The translations under genes and the position numbers were made by a program. The notes under the pieces were generated by a model. That model did not search any database. It was not told where the DNA came from and saw only the letters and a program-made list of their open reading frames with translations. A DNA stretch of 40,081 nucleotides, from assembly GCA_910588095.1 (NCBI GenBank), contig CAJUQH010000019.1:1-40081 (forward strand), given 5' to 3'. Every line of letters begins with the position of its first letter. The stretch's first letter is position 1. The DNA comes from an uncultured Eggerthellaceae bacterium (GTDB lineage: Bacteria; Actinomycetota; Coriobacteriia; Coriobacteriales; Eggerthellaceae). Positions 13,926 to 22,501 of the stretch are shown here, piece by piece.

Positions 13926-14498
13926 ATGGCGAAGCCGATGGAGCTCGGTCTGGTGAACAGCGCGACGGTCGCCGCCGCGTTCGGCGTTAGCGAAAGGCGC
14001 GTCCAGCAGTTCGCCTCCGACGGCATCATCGACTTCGTGAAGGTCGGCAAGACCAACCGCTACGACCTGCTCGAGACCGTGCGCAAGTACGTCGCCTACC
14101 TCAAGGAGGAGGTGACCACCGACGAGGTGACCAGCCTCGAGGAGCGCAAGCTCAAGGCCGAGGCCGAGTACAAGGAGATGAAAGCCGCCGAGGCGCGCAT
14201 CCACCTCGCCGAGCTCGAGGGCACCATGCACCGCAGCGAGGACGTCCGCGCCGCGACCGAGCAGCTCGTCTACACCGTGCGCTCGATGCTCGTGGCGATG
14301 CCGGGCAGGCTCGCCGTGGACGTCGTGGGCGCATCCGGGGCCGACGAGGCGAGCCGAATGATCCGCCGCGAGGTGGAGCACGTGCTCGAGGAGCTGATGG
14401 GCTTCCGCTACGACCCGGAAGTCTACGCCGCGATGATGCGCGAGAGGAAAGGATGGGGGGAGGTAGCGGATGACGAGGACGACGCAGCAGAGAGTTGA
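13926..14498 (+). CDS. Terminase small subunit (Nu1-like)
   Basis: 190 residues. Residues about 9-58 form a Nu1-type winged helix-turn-helix (VNSATVAAAFGVSERRVQQF, ASDGIIDFVKVGKTNRYDL) that would bind the packaging site. A long helical region (EERKLKAEAEYKEMKAAEAR) provides oligomerisation, and the end is very acidic (EVADDEDDAAES). This matches lambda Nu1 and its relatives in size and layout. GGAGGGAGGGG lies upstream of ATG 13926. The gene overlaps the large subunit start by 29 bp, as is usual for coupled terminase genes. Confidence 0.85.
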   Translation: MAKPMELGLVNSATVAAAFGVSERRVQQFASDGIIDFVKVGKTNRYDLLETVRKYVAYLKEEVTTDEVTSLEERKLKAEAEYKEMKAAEARIHLAELEGTMHRSEDVRAATEQLVYTVRSMLVAMPGRLAVDVVGASGADEASRMIRREVEHVLEELMGFRYDPEVYAAMMRERKGWGEVADDEDDAAES

Positions 14499-16395
14499 CG
14501 ACCTGAACGCCGTCTATTCGCGGGCGGTCAGGTCCTTCTCCCCTCCGGAGGACTTGACCGTCGACGAATGGGCGGACAGCTATCGCAGGCTCTCGCCCGA
14601 GAGCTCGGCGGAGGCCGGGCCGTGGCGCACGTCGCGCACGCCCTACCTCGCCGAGCCGATGCGAGCGTTCACCGATCCGAAGGTGCGCCGCATCGTCATC
14701 GTCGCCGGCTCGCAGATCGGCAAGACCGAATGCGAGCTGAACTGCCTCGGCTACCTCATGGACCAAGACCCCGGCACCGTCATCTTCGTGCACCCGACGC
14801 TCGACGACGCGAGGAAGTTCTCGCGCCTGCGCATCGCGCCGATGATCCGCGACTGCTCGCGGCTTCGGAGCAAGATAGAGGACGCCCCGTCCGGCAAGGA
14901 CGTCTCAAAGACCATCCTGCAGAAGAGCTTCCCGGGCGGGATGCTCATCATGACCGGCAGCAACGCGGCGAGCGCCCTCGCGTCCACGCCGGCGCGCTAC
15001 GTCATCGGCGACGAGCGCGACCGCTGGGCGACGTCGGCCGGCGAGGAGGGCGACCCGTGGGAGCTGGCGGCCCGCCGTCAGACCACGTTCTACAACGCCA
15101 AGGCCATCGAGGTATCGACGCCGACCATCAAGGGGTCGAGCGCGATCGAGTACAGCTACAGCAAGGGGACGCAGGAGCGATGGTGCACCCGCTGCCCGCA
15201 CTGCGGCGAGTACCACGACATCGTGTTCGACAACCTGCGGTTCACGCCGCACGTGGAGAAGGTCAACGGCCGGAAGGTGTGGAGCATCGAGGGCGCCGTC
15301 GAGTACGCGTGCCCATCGTGCGGCTGCATGTCATCCGAGCAGCAGATGCGCAAGTCGCCCGCGAAGTGGGTGGCGGCGAACCCCTCCGCCATCGACGAGG
15401 GCGGCGTGCGCAGCTTCTGGCTGAACGCGTTCGTCTCGCCGTGGCTCTCGTGGCGCGAGATCGTGGTGCAGTTCCTGCAGGCGAAGGACGACCCGAACCG
15501 CCTGCAGGTCGTCTACAACACGCTCTTCGGGCAGCTATGGGAGAACCGTGGCGACCTCGTGGACGACGACGAGATGCTCGCCCGGCGCGAGGACTACGGA
15601 TGCCGCGACGACGGCACGCCTGTGGAGCTCCCCGACGGGGTGCTCTGCGTCACGTGCGGCGTCGACACGCAGGACAACCGCCTCGAGTACGAGGTGGTCG
15701 GCCACGGGCGCTGGGGCGAGACGTGGGGCATCGAGAAAGGGATCATCCACGGGCGCCCCGACTCGGACGAGACATGGGCGCGCCTCGACGGCGTGGTCGG
15801 CCACGTCTACCGCTTCCGCGACGGTCGCGGCCTGCGCATCTCGATGACATGCATCGACTCGGGCGGCCACTTCACCCAAGAGGTCTACGAGCGCACCCGC
15901 GCCCGACAGCCCTCCCGCGTGTTCGCGGTGAAGGGCAAGGGCGGCGAGGGCGTCCCGTTCACGGCGGTGCCGACGCAGGTATCCATCCGAGACAAGCGAG
16001 TCAAGGCGTGGCTCTACACCATCGGCGTGGACGCCGGCAAGGCGCAGATCATGAGCTCGCTCAAGGTCGCGGAGCCGGGGCCTCGCTACTGCCACTTCCC
16101 GAAGCGGCCGGAGGCGGGCTACGACGAGACGTTCTTCTCCGGGCTGCTCTCCGAGCGGCTCGTGCTGTCGTCCTCGCGGACCGCGAGCAAGTGGCAATGG
16201 GAGAAGCTGCCCGGCCACGAGCGCAACGAGGCGCTCGACTGCAGGAACTACGCGCTCGCAGCCCTGACGATAGTCAACCCCGACTTCGACAGGCTCGAGC
16301 AGGCGATAAAGGGCGCGCCCGCGAACGCGGCCGCGCCGAAGCCGAAGAAGAAGAAAACCCGCCGGCGCAAGAGCGCGCTGGCCGACTCACTGTAA
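14470..16395 (+). CDS. Terminase large subunit (lambda gpA family)
   Basis: 641 residues, the usual length for gpA. The packaging ATPase has a Walker A-like GSQIGKTE (about residues 80-87), and VIGDERDRW further on supplies the Walker B acidic residues. A CPHCGEYH...CPSCGCM zinc-ribbon-like insertion follows, as in GpA proteins. The C-terminal nuclease domain carries GVDTQDNRLEYEVVGHGRW and ITCIDSGG-type acidic strands. It translocates DNA into the prohead and cuts at cos or pac. The C-terminus is Lys-rich. Followed directly by the gpW-like connector gene. Confidence 0.95.
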   Translation: MTRTTQQRVDDLNAVYSRAVRSFSPPEDLTVDEWADSYRRLSPESSAEAGPWRTSRTPYLAEPMRAFTDPKVRRIVIVAGSQIGKTECELNCLGYLMDQDPGTVIFVHPTLDDARKFSRLRIAPMIRDCSRLRSKIEDAPSGKDVSKTILQKSFPGGMLIMTGSNAASALASTPARYVIGDERDRWATSAGEEGDPWELAARRQTTFYNAKAIEVSTPTIKGSSAIEYSYSKGTQERWCTRCPHCGEYHDIVFDNLRFTPHVEKVNGRKVWSIEGAVEYACPSCGCMSSEQQMRKSPAKWVAANPSAIDEGGVRSFWLNAFVSPWLSWREIVVQFLQAKDDPNRLQVVYNTLFGQLWENRGDLVDDDEMLARREDYGCRDDGTPVELPDGVLCVTCGVDTQDNRLEYEVVGHGRWGETWGIEKGIIHGRPDSDETWARLDGVVGHVYRFRDGRGLRISMTCIDSGGHFTQEVYERTRARQPSRVFAVKGKGGEGVPFTAVPTQVSIRDKRVKAWLYTIGVDAGKAQIMSSLKVAEPGPRYCHFPKRPEAGYDETFFSGLLSERLVLSSSRTASKWQWEKLPGHERNEALDCRNYALAALTIVNPDFDRLEQAIKGAPANAAAPKPKKKKTRRRKSALADSL

Positions 16396-16402
16396 GGAGG
16401 CG

Positions 16403-16681
16403 ATGCGCATGGCGCGAATGACCACCGCGCGGAGGGAGCGGCTCGTCAAGAGGCGCGAGAGGTGCGTGGAGCAGCTCGAGAAGCTGAACGACCTGCTCGA
16501 CATGATGACCTCCTCCGACGTGCAGAGCTACACCATCGGAAGCCGCAACCTCAGCCGATACAAGTCGGTGGGCGAGGTCCTCGCGGCGATAGAGCAGGTC
16601 GAGAAGCGCATCGACGAGATAGACGCCGCCCTCGCCGGACATCGCCGCAAGGCTGTGGCCGTCGTCATCAGGGATGTGTGA
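16403..16681 (+). CDS. gpW-like head-tail joining protein (DUF6148)
   Basis: 92 residues after TAAGGAGGCG. Two helices (LVKRRERCVEQLEKLNDLLD and YKSVGEVLAAIEQVEKRIDE) flank the diagnostic VQSYTIGSRNLSRY segment seen in gpW/DUF6148 head-joining proteins encoded between terminase and portal. In lambda, gpW plugs the portal vertex after packaging. Its TGA overlaps the portal start (TGATG). Confidence 0.75.
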   Translation: MRMARMTTARRERLVKRRERCVEQLEKLNDLLDMMTSSDVQSYTIGSRNLSRYKSVGEVLAAIEQVEKRIDEIDAALAGHRRKAVAVVIRDV

Positions 16682-18261
16682 TGGCGATGGCGAAACCGAA
16701 GAACAGGCAGCGCGGAAAGACCGCGCGCTTCAAGGCGCAGGGCTACGCCGACGCCGGCGCGAGCCTGACCAAGCGCTCCATGCGAGACTTCAAGGAGCAG
16801 AGCGGGTCGCCCGCGCGCGACATCGACGACAACAACGAGACGATGCGCCAGCGGGCGCGCATGCTCTACATGGGCGCGCCGATCGCCACGAGCGCCATCC
16901 GCACCGTGCGCACCAACGCGGTCGGCGAGGGGCTGTTCCCCAAGCCCCGCCCCGACCGCGACGTGCTGGGCATGAGCCAAGAGCAGGCGCAGGACTGGTC
17001 GAAGCGCGTGCAGCGCGAGTTCGCGCTGTGGGCCGAGGACAAGATCGCCTGCGACGCCACCGGCGTCAACACCTTCTACGAGATGCAGCAGCTCGCCATG
17101 CAGTCGTGGCTCATGTCCGGTGACGTGTTCGCGGTCATCAAGCACAGGAAGCCGCAGGCGCTGCGTCCGTACCGGCTGCGACTTCACCTCGTGGAGGCCG
17201 ACCGCGTGGCGACCCCGACCGCGTACGCGACGGGCCTGCCCGACGCCTACACCACCGGCGTCAACAGCGAAAACGACAACAAGATATACGACGGAGTGGA
17301 GATCAACGGCGACGGCGAGATAGTCGCCTACCACATCCGCAAGGGCTATCCCGGCGACTTCACGGCCGGCGCCGTGCAGTTCACGCGCGTGCTCGCCATG
17401 GGCCGCAAGACGGGGCTTCCGAACGTGCTTCACGTCATGGAGAGCGAGCGGCCGGACCAGTACCGTGGCGTCAGCTACCTCGCGCAGGTCATCGAGCCTC
17501 TGCTGCAGCTCCGGCGCTACACGTCCAGCGAGCTCACCGCCGCCGTGGTGGAGTCGTTCTTTACCGCGTTCGTCAAGGTGGAGGGGGCCTACGAGAACCC
17601 GTTCAACGAGACCGGGACGGGCGTCATCGGCGCGGACGGCGACGACGAGGAGATAAGCCGCGACCCCGACGAGTACGAGATGGGGCCGGGGCAGGTCAAC
17701 TTCCTCGAACCCGGCGAGGACATCACCTTCGCCGACCCGAAGCGCCCGAGCTCGGGCTTCGAGGCGTTCATGCAGGCGATGTGCCGGCAGGTGGGAGCGG
17801 CGCTGGAGATACCCGGCGAACTGCTCCTCAAGACGTTCAACTCCAGCTACTCGGCGTCGCGCGCGGCGCTCATGGAGGCATGGAAAGCGTTCCGGATGCG
17901 GCGGGGCTGGTTCGTCGCCGACTTCTGCCAGCCCGTCTGGGAGATATGGCTCTCCGAGGCGATCGCCCAAGGGCGCATCGACGCCCCGGGCTTCTTTGCC
18001 GACCCGATCATCCGCAGGGCCTACCTCGGATGCGAGTGGGTGGGGCCGAGCCAAGGCCAGCTGGACCCGACCAAGGAGATAGCGGCCGAGGTGTCCGCGA
18101 TCGACGCGGGCATCACGACGCGCGAGGCCGCCGCGATCCGCATCAACGGGAGCAACTGGGACGAGAACATGGACAGGCTGCACCACGAGGCGCAGCGCAT
18201 CGCCGAGCTCGAGAGCATCGGCGCGACCGAAACGGAAGGAAGGACAGAAGATGCCCAATAG
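16681..18261 (+). CDS. Portal protein (lambda gpB family)
   Basis: 526 residues. Features of lambda-type portals: an N-terminal basic segment, RARMLYMGAPIATSAIRTVR near residue 60, GDVFAVIKHR, FLEPGEDITFADPKRPSSGF, then CRQVGAALEIPGELLLKTFN and SYSASRAALMEAWKAFRMRR. It forms the dodecameric ring through which DNA enters the head and to which connectors attach. Start ATG 16681 overlaps the gpW-like stop; the end overlaps the protease gene by 11 bp. Confidence 0.95.
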   Translation: MAMAKPKNRQRGKTARFKAQGYADAGASLTKRSMRDFKEQSGSPARDIDDNNETMRQRARMLYMGAPIATSAIRTVRTNAVGEGLFPKPRPDRDVLGMSQEQAQDWSKRVQREFALWAEDKIACDATGVNTFYEMQQLAMQSWLMSGDVFAVIKHRKPQALRPYRLRLHLVEADRVATPTAYATGLPDAYTTGVNSENDNKIYDGVEINGDGEIVAYHIRKGYPGDFTAGAVQFTRVLAMGRKTGLPNVLHVMESERPDQYRGVSYLAQVIEPLLQLRRYTSSELTAAVVESFFTAFVKVEGAYENPFNETGTGVIGADGDDEEISRDPDEYEMGPGQVNFLEPGEDITFADPKRPSSGFEAFMQAMCRQVGAALEIPGELLLKTFNSSYSASRAALMEAWKAFRMRRGWFVADFCQPVWEIWLSEAIAQGRIDAPGFFADPIIRRAYLGCEWVGPSQGQLDPTKEIAAEVSAIDAGITTREAAAIRINGSNWDENMDRLHHEAQRIAELESIGATETEGRTEDAQ

Positions 18262-19501
18262 AATCATGGCGGCCATCCGAGGCCGCAAGGCGAGAGCCGC
18301 CGCCATCAAGCCGCAGCTCGCCGCGACCGACCTCGGCAACGGCGAGGCGGAGATCGTCATGTACGGCGACGTCACGGAGAACGAGCCGGTGAACTGGTGG
18401 ACCGGCGAGCCGACCGGCGAGCCGACCATATCCGCCCAGCGCTTCATCGACGAGCTGCAGGCGATCCGCAACGCGTCGCACATCAGCGTGCGCCTGAACT
18501 CAGGCGGCGGCGACGTTTTCACGGGCGTCGCGATCCACAACGCGCTGAAGGAGCTGCCGGGCACCAAGACGATCCACATCGAGGGCCTCGCCGCGTCCGC
18601 AGCGAGCATCATCGCCTGCGCAGGCGACGAGGTGGTGGTCCATCCCGGCAGCATGTTCATGATCCACAAGGGCTACGTCGGCATGTACGGATGGTACACG
18701 CCCGACGAGCTCGCGCTCACGCAGAACCAAGCGGAGGCCATCGTCAAGTCCATGACCAACATCTACACGGCCAAGACCGGCCGCAGCGAGGACGAGATCG
18801 GCGAGCTCGTGGCCGCCGAGACGTGGTTCGTCGGACAGGAGATCGTGGACGCGGGATTCGCCGACACCCTCGCGGAGCCAGACGATGACGACGACACCGA
18901 CCAAGGGGAGGTCGACGACGTTGTGTACGACGCAAGCGCCCGCACGCTCACCGTGCGCGGCATCCGCCACGACGCGTCGATGTTCCGCAACGTCCCCACA
19001 GCCGCAGTCCACGCGGCACAGGCAGGGCTACACGCGGCCGGAGAGACACCGGCCGCTGCAGCGATAGATAAGGCAGCGCCGCCCATGGCGGCAAAAACGA
19101 AAGGAGAGACGCATATGGAAACCGTAGCAGAGCTGCGAGCGTCGCATCCCGAGCTTGTCGCCCAGATCGAGGCGCAGGCTGCGGAGAACGAGCGCGAGCG
19201 CATCAAGGCCATCGACGAGATCGCCGGAAGCGTCGCGCCCGACATGGTTGCCAAGGCGAAGTTCGAGGAGCCGATCACGGCCGGCGAGCTCGCCGTCGCA
19301 TCCATCAAGGCAGGAAAGGACAGCGCGTCCAAGTTCCTCGCCGCCATCGAGGAGGACGACGACGAGTCTAAGGCCGACGACGTTGACTCCGACCCCAACG
19401 GCGGCGGAGAGGGCAAGGACGACGAGGACAAGGAAGCCGAGGCGGCCATCAAGGCAGCGGCCGAGGTAGCCAACAGCCTCGCAGGGAGAAAGGCACGCTA
19501 A
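18251..19501 (+). CDS. ClpP-like head maturation protease with scaffold domain
   Basis: 416 residues, equivalent to lambda gpC. Residues about 30-215 form a ClpP/S49-type fold with the nucleophile Ser116 in GLAASAAS and His139 in FMIHKG; SGGGDVF near residue 84 is the oxyanion-side loop. An Asp/Glu-rich linker leads to the C-terminal part, an acidic helical scaffold that is also translated on its own from an internal ATG at 19115. The protease would process scaffold and portal during prohead maturation. Ends at TAA overlapping the decoration protein start. Confidence 0.9.
   Translation: MPNRIMAAIRGRKARAAAIKPQLAATDLGNGEAEIVMYGDVTENEPVNWWTGEPTGEPTISAQRFIDELQAIRNASHISVRLNSGGGDVFTGVAIHNALKELPGTKTIHIEGLAASAASIIACAGDEVVVHPGSMFMIHKGYVGMYGWYTPDELALTQNQAEAIVKSMTNIYTAKTGRSEDEIGELVAAETWFVGQEIVDAGFADTLAEPDDDDDTDQGEVDDVVYDASARTLTVRGIRHDASMFRNVPTAAVHAAQAGLHAAGETPAAAAIDKAAPPMAAKTKGETHMETVAELRASHPELVAQIEAQAAENERERIKAIDEIAGSVAPDMVAKAKFEEPITAGELAVASIKAGKDSASKFLAAIEEDDDESKADDVDSDPNGGGEGKDDEDKEAEAAIKAAAEVANSLAGRKAR
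19115..19501 (+). CDS. Nested scaffolding protein (lambda Nu3-like)
   Basis: 128 residues in the same frame as the protease, starting at ATG 19115 with its own AAAGGAGAG ribosome binding site (19100-19108). The product (METVAELRASHPELVAQIEA, acidic and helical, ending ANSLAGRKAR) has the composition of a scaffold that guides capsid assembly and is then degraded. In lambda, Nu3 is made the same way from within gene C. The internal ribosome binding site and the domain boundary coincide, which is the main evidence. Confidence 0.75.
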   Translation: METVAELRASHPELVAQIEAQAAENERERIKAIDEIAGSVAPDMVAKAKFEEPITAGELAVASIKAGKDSASKFLAAIEEDDDESKADDVDSDPNGGGEGKDDEDKEAEAAIKAAAEVANSLAGRKAR

Positions 19502-19866
19502 TGACCAAGCGACTCGACAACATCATCGGCGAGCAGGACTACAACGGCCTGCTCGCATCCACCACTCCCTCCGCGATCGTCGCCACGGCGGAGATCGCCG
19601 CAGGCGAGGCGGACATCCCGGCGGGCACCGTCATCGTCAAGGGCGAGGACGGCAAGTACAAGCCCGCATCGGAGGCGCTCACCGCCGAGAGCATCGTGCT
19701 GGTGCTCTCCGAGGACGCGCCTGCCGCCGGCGGCATCGCCACCGGCTACAAGACCGGCAACTTCGCGCGCGGCCGCCTCGTCGCGGCCGAGGGCTACACG
19801 CTCACCGCGACCGACTTCGACTACATGCGACAGGCCGGCATCCTGTCCGAGGACGTCATCGACTAG
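19501..19866 (+). CDS. Head decoration protein (lambda gpD family)
   Basis: 121 residues. The pattern ADIPAGTVIVKGEDGKYKPA, SIVLVLSEDAPAAG and TGYKTGNFARGRLV is typical of the bacteriophage lambda head decoration family, trimers that cap the threefold sites of the expanded capsid and stabilise packaged DNA. Start overlaps the protease stop (TAATG). Directly precedes the major capsid gene, as in lambda (D-E). Confidence 0.9.
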   Translation: MTKRLDNIIGEQDYNGLLASTTPSAIVATAEIAAGEADIPAGTVIVKGEDGKYKPASEALTAESIVLVLSEDAPAAGGIATGYKTGNFARGRLVAAEGYTLTATDFDYMRQAGILSEDVID

Positions 19867-19878
19867 GAGGAGATGCAA

Positions 19879-20952
19879 ATGCCTTACAACATCTACGAAA
19901 CTGCCCGCCTCATTCAGGCGGTCGAGGGGATCAACCCGGCGGACTCGTTCCTGCGCGACCGCTACTTCCCCTCCAACGGCACCGCCGACATCTTCAACAG
20001 CGAGAAGGTGCTCTGCGAGTACAAGGACGGCGACATGCGCGTGGCGCCCATCATCCTGCAGCGCCAAGGCGGCATCGCGCTCTCGCGCACGGCCGCCCGC
20101 ATGTTCGAGTACGAGCCGCCCACCGTCGCCCCCAAGCGCCCCCTGACCCTCGACGAGGTGAAGGTTCGCGGCTTCGGCGAGGCGCTCTACGGCGACAAGT
20201 CGCCCGCGCAGCGCGCCCAGATCATGGTGATGCAGGACCTCATCGAGCTCGACAACTCCATCACCCGCCGCGAGGAGGTCATGGCTGCGTCCACCCTCCT
20301 GAACAACGGCTGCACCATGAAAGCGATCGGCGACGACGCGAGCAAGTTCGAGGAGTACGAGGTGCGCTTCTACGAGGGCGACGTCAACCCCGCCTCCTAC
20401 GCCGTGGCGAAGAAGTGGGACGACCCCGACGCCGACATCCTCGGCGACCTGAACGCCATGGCCTCGATGCTGACCCGTCGCGGCCTCGCCGCATCCGACT
20501 TCGTGTGCGCGCCCGACGTCGCCGACTCGGTGCTGAACAACAACGGCGTGCAGCGCATGCTCGACAACCGCCGCATCGAGATCGGCACCGCCGCCCCGAA
20601 GCTCGAGGCCACGGGCGCCGCTGTGGTGTGCCAGCTCAACGTGCGCGGCCGCATCATCAGCATCATCAGCTACGATCAGGTCTACACGGACAGCGACGGC
20701 TCCACCAAGCAGTACATCCCCGCCGGCTGCGGCTCCATGACCGCGCCGAACGCCGGGCACACCGTCTACGGCGCCGTGACGCAGGTCGAGCAGTCCGACG
20801 GCGAGATGCACACCTACGCGAAGAGCCGCGTGCCGAAGTACATCGCGGACGCCAACGCCGACACCCGCGAGCTGCGCCTTACCGCCCGCCCGCTGTGCCT
20901 GCCCTACAACCGCGACCCGTTCATCTCGGCGAAGAGCCTGACGAGCGAGTAG
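19879..20952 (+). CDS. Major capsid protein (lambda gpE family)
   Basis: 357 residues. Begins YNIYETARLIQAVEGINPAD; contains DSFLRDRYFPSNGTADIFNS, the RREEVMAASTLLNNGC segment and a C-terminal ADTRELRLTARPLCLPYN region, matching gpE-type HK97-fold capsid proteins. ATG 19879 is chosen over the in-frame ATG at 19873 because AGGAGG (about 19865-19870) gives normal spacing only to 19879. It builds the icosahedral shell. Confidence 0.92.
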   Translation: MPYNIYETARLIQAVEGINPADSFLRDRYFPSNGTADIFNSEKVLCEYKDGDMRVAPIILQRQGGIALSRTAARMFEYEPPTVAPKRPLTLDEVKVRGFGEALYGDKSPAQRAQIMVMQDLIELDNSITRREEVMAASTLLNNGCTMKAIGDDASKFEEYEVRFYEGDVNPASYAVAKKWDDPDADILGDLNAMASMLTRRGLAASDFVCAPDVADSVLNNNGVQRMLDNRRIEIGTAAPKLEATGAAVVCQLNVRGRIISIISYDQVYTDSDGSTKQYIPAGCGSMTAPNAGHTVYGAVTQVEQSDGEMHTYAKSRVPKYIADANADTRELRLTARPLCLPYNRDPFISAKSLTSE

Positions 20953-20976
20953 GCCGGAGAGGACAGGAGGGAAACC

Positions 20977-21534
20977 ATGATCCAGATCACCAACGTGGGC
21001 ACCTTCGGCCGCCGCGTGGGGGCGAAGGTCGTCCCCACGACGGCCGCCGACGGCCCGTTCGAGACGGACAAGGCGACCGAGGCCATGCTCGTGGCCCAAG
21101 GCGTCGCCGAGTACGTCGATCCGACCGCAGCCGCCGCGAACGCTTCCCAGACGCAGCAGGCGGCTCCGGTCAGCTACGACCGCATGCGGAAGCAGGAGCT
21201 CTTCGACCTCGCGAAAGATCGCGGCCTCTACAACGGCCAATACGACGACATCGCGGGCAAGAAGCTCATCGAGCTCCTGAAAACGTCCGATGAGGGCGCG
21301 TCTGACGGCCGAACGGACGACGACCCGACCACGAACCCGGAAAACGGGCAAACGGCCGCCACAGGCGACGAGAACGGCCAATCCGGCGAAATCGACCCTG
21401 AAACCGCCGAAAACGGCGGGAATGACGCCGGAAGCGACGGTTCGGACCCCGCTGGCGACCCCGATGGCGCCGGGTCCGAGGGCGAGGACGGCGAGCAGCC
21501 TCCGGTCATCGACGCCGAGGGCGTCGTCGAATGA
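20977..21534 (+). CDS. Head-tail connector-region protein with HeH-like motif
   Basis: 185 residues, ATG 20977 after GACAGGAGGG. N-terminal beta segment (QITNVGTFGRRVGAKVVPTT), a central RMRKQELFDLAKDRGL...LIELLK motif that looks like a HeH/LEM or SAP-like two-helix unit, and a long disordered acidic tail rich in Gly, Asp, Glu and Asn. Position just after the capsid gene fits an FI-like packaging or connector protein, but the family is not certain. Overlaps the next start. Confidence 0.6.
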   Translation: MIQITNVGTFGRRVGAKVVPTTAADGPFETDKATEAMLVAQGVAEYVDPTAAAANASQTQQAAPVSYDRMRKQELFDLAKDRGLYNGQYDDIAGKKLIELLKTSDEGASDGRTDDDPTTNPENGQTAATGDENGQSGEIDPETAENGGNDAGSDGSDPAGDPDGAGSEGEDGEQPPVIDAEGVVE

Positions 21535-21848
21535 CGGCGTTCAAGGAGCTCGTGGAGGCCGACCGCTCCCGCGTGTTCCTGTCCCCTGATGACTTCGGCG
21601 AGGAGCACACCGTAGACGACGTGCTCCTCACCTGCGTGCTCGACACCGACGTGCGGTCGACCCGCGCCCCGGAGCTCGGGGTGGAGTCCGGCGACGTGCG
21701 CCTGTTCGCCGCCGCCGAGGAGATCGGCCAGCGGCGCGAGGCCGGCGACGTCATGGACGTGGACGGGTCGCTCTACACGATCACCTCGTGGCAGGAGGAC
21801 ATGGGCGTCGCCCAAGTGTCGCTCTCGAGCGCGCGATCCGCCTACTAG
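21531..21848 (+). CDS. Head-tail joining protein (FII-like)
   Basis: 105 residues. Sequence FKELVEADRSRVFLSPDDFG, then VRLFAAAEEIGQRREAGDVM and DGSLYTITSWQEDMGV is characteristic of phage head-tail attachment proteins of the FII/Gifsy-2 type. It would bind the portal-W complex and offer the tail attachment surface. ATG overlaps the upstream stop. Confidence 0.75.
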   Translation: MTAFKELVEADRSRVFLSPDDFGEEHTVDDVLLTCVLDTDVRSTRAPELGVESGDVRLFAAAEEIGQRREAGDVMDVDGSLYTITSWQEDMGVAQVSLSSARSAY

Positions 21849-21870
21849 CAAGCGAAAGGAGGTCGCAGCC

Positions 21871-22446
21871 GTGACCGTGACAGAGGGAATACACGCCCTC
21901 GCGAAGTGGCTCGAGAGCGAGGTGTGCCCGCACATCAAGCTCAAGGTGCCGTCGAACGAGAGGCAGACCGCAGCCTACGACTACCAGCTGGCGAACCCGT
22001 CAGTGCACAAGATGTACGCGCCGCCGGCGAAGCTCGCGCAGCAGGTCAACCGGGAGATATGCCCGGGCATTCTCGTCCACCTCGTCAACGGCCGCGACAT
22101 GCCGCGCGAGAGCGCCCGCGACTTGAGGTTCCGGCTCCTGCTGAGCGTATGGAACCCCGGCCTCCACGCCGAGGACGCGGGCGCCGACGCCGCTCCGTTC
22201 GAGGCCAACGCCGACGGATGGAACGACGTGTGGAACTTCATGGACCTGCTGCTGCAGCGCCTCCGCAACGCGGAGCAGATAGGCGAGGTCCTCCGGGTCA
22301 AGGCCGAGGAGGGCTTCGACTACAAGCCCTACCAAGAGGACGGCGCCATCATCGACTTCTACCCGTTCTACTTCGCCGAGCTCGAGTTCTCGTGCGCGAT
22401 GGCGCAGGCCCCGCCGTCGAAATACTACGCCGAGGAATACCTGTAA
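21871..22446 (+). CDS. Tail completion/terminator protein
   Basis: 191 residues from GTG 21871 after AAAGGAGGTCG. Pattern TVTEGIHALAKWLESEVCPH, VKLKVPSNER-type strand, ICPGILVHLVNGRD, FRLLLSVWNPGLHAED and a final YFAELEFSC matches the phage tail-completion proteins coded just before sheath genes in contractile-tailed phages. It should cap the tail tube at the head-proximal end. Followed by a hairpin and then the sheath gene. Confidence 0.7.
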   Translation: MTVTEGIHALAKWLESEVCPHIKLKVPSNERQTAAYDYQLANPSVHKMYAPPAKLAQQVNREICPGILVHLVNGRDMPRESARDLRFRLLLSVWNPGLHAEDAGADAAPFEANADGWNDVWNFMDLLLQRLRNAEQIGEVLRVKAEEGFDYKPYQEDGAIIDFYPFYFAELEFSCAMAQAPPSKYYAEEYL

Positions 22447-22454
22447 ACGACTAC

Positions 22455-22478
22455 GCGCCGCCCGGACCCGGGCGGCGC
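22455..22478 (+). terminator. GC-rich intergenic hairpin (partial terminator)
   Basis: A perfect 10-bp stem (GCGCCGCCCG, 22455-22464, pairing with 22469-22478) with a GACC loop, followed only by CTTGC. Lacks a U-tract, so it may attenuate or protect mRNA ends between head and tail gene blocks rather than terminate fully. Confidence 0.5.
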
Positions 22479-22501
22479 CTTGCATCTAGGAGGTGCAGCA
22501 A

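Noticed and set aside
16528..18669. Very long open frame on the reverse strand over portal and protease genes
   Set aside because: It is antisense to strongly conserved genes, Arg/His/Val-rich and without domains; long antisense frames are expected in GC-rich DNA. The same applies to 19498-21381 and 25003-27174.
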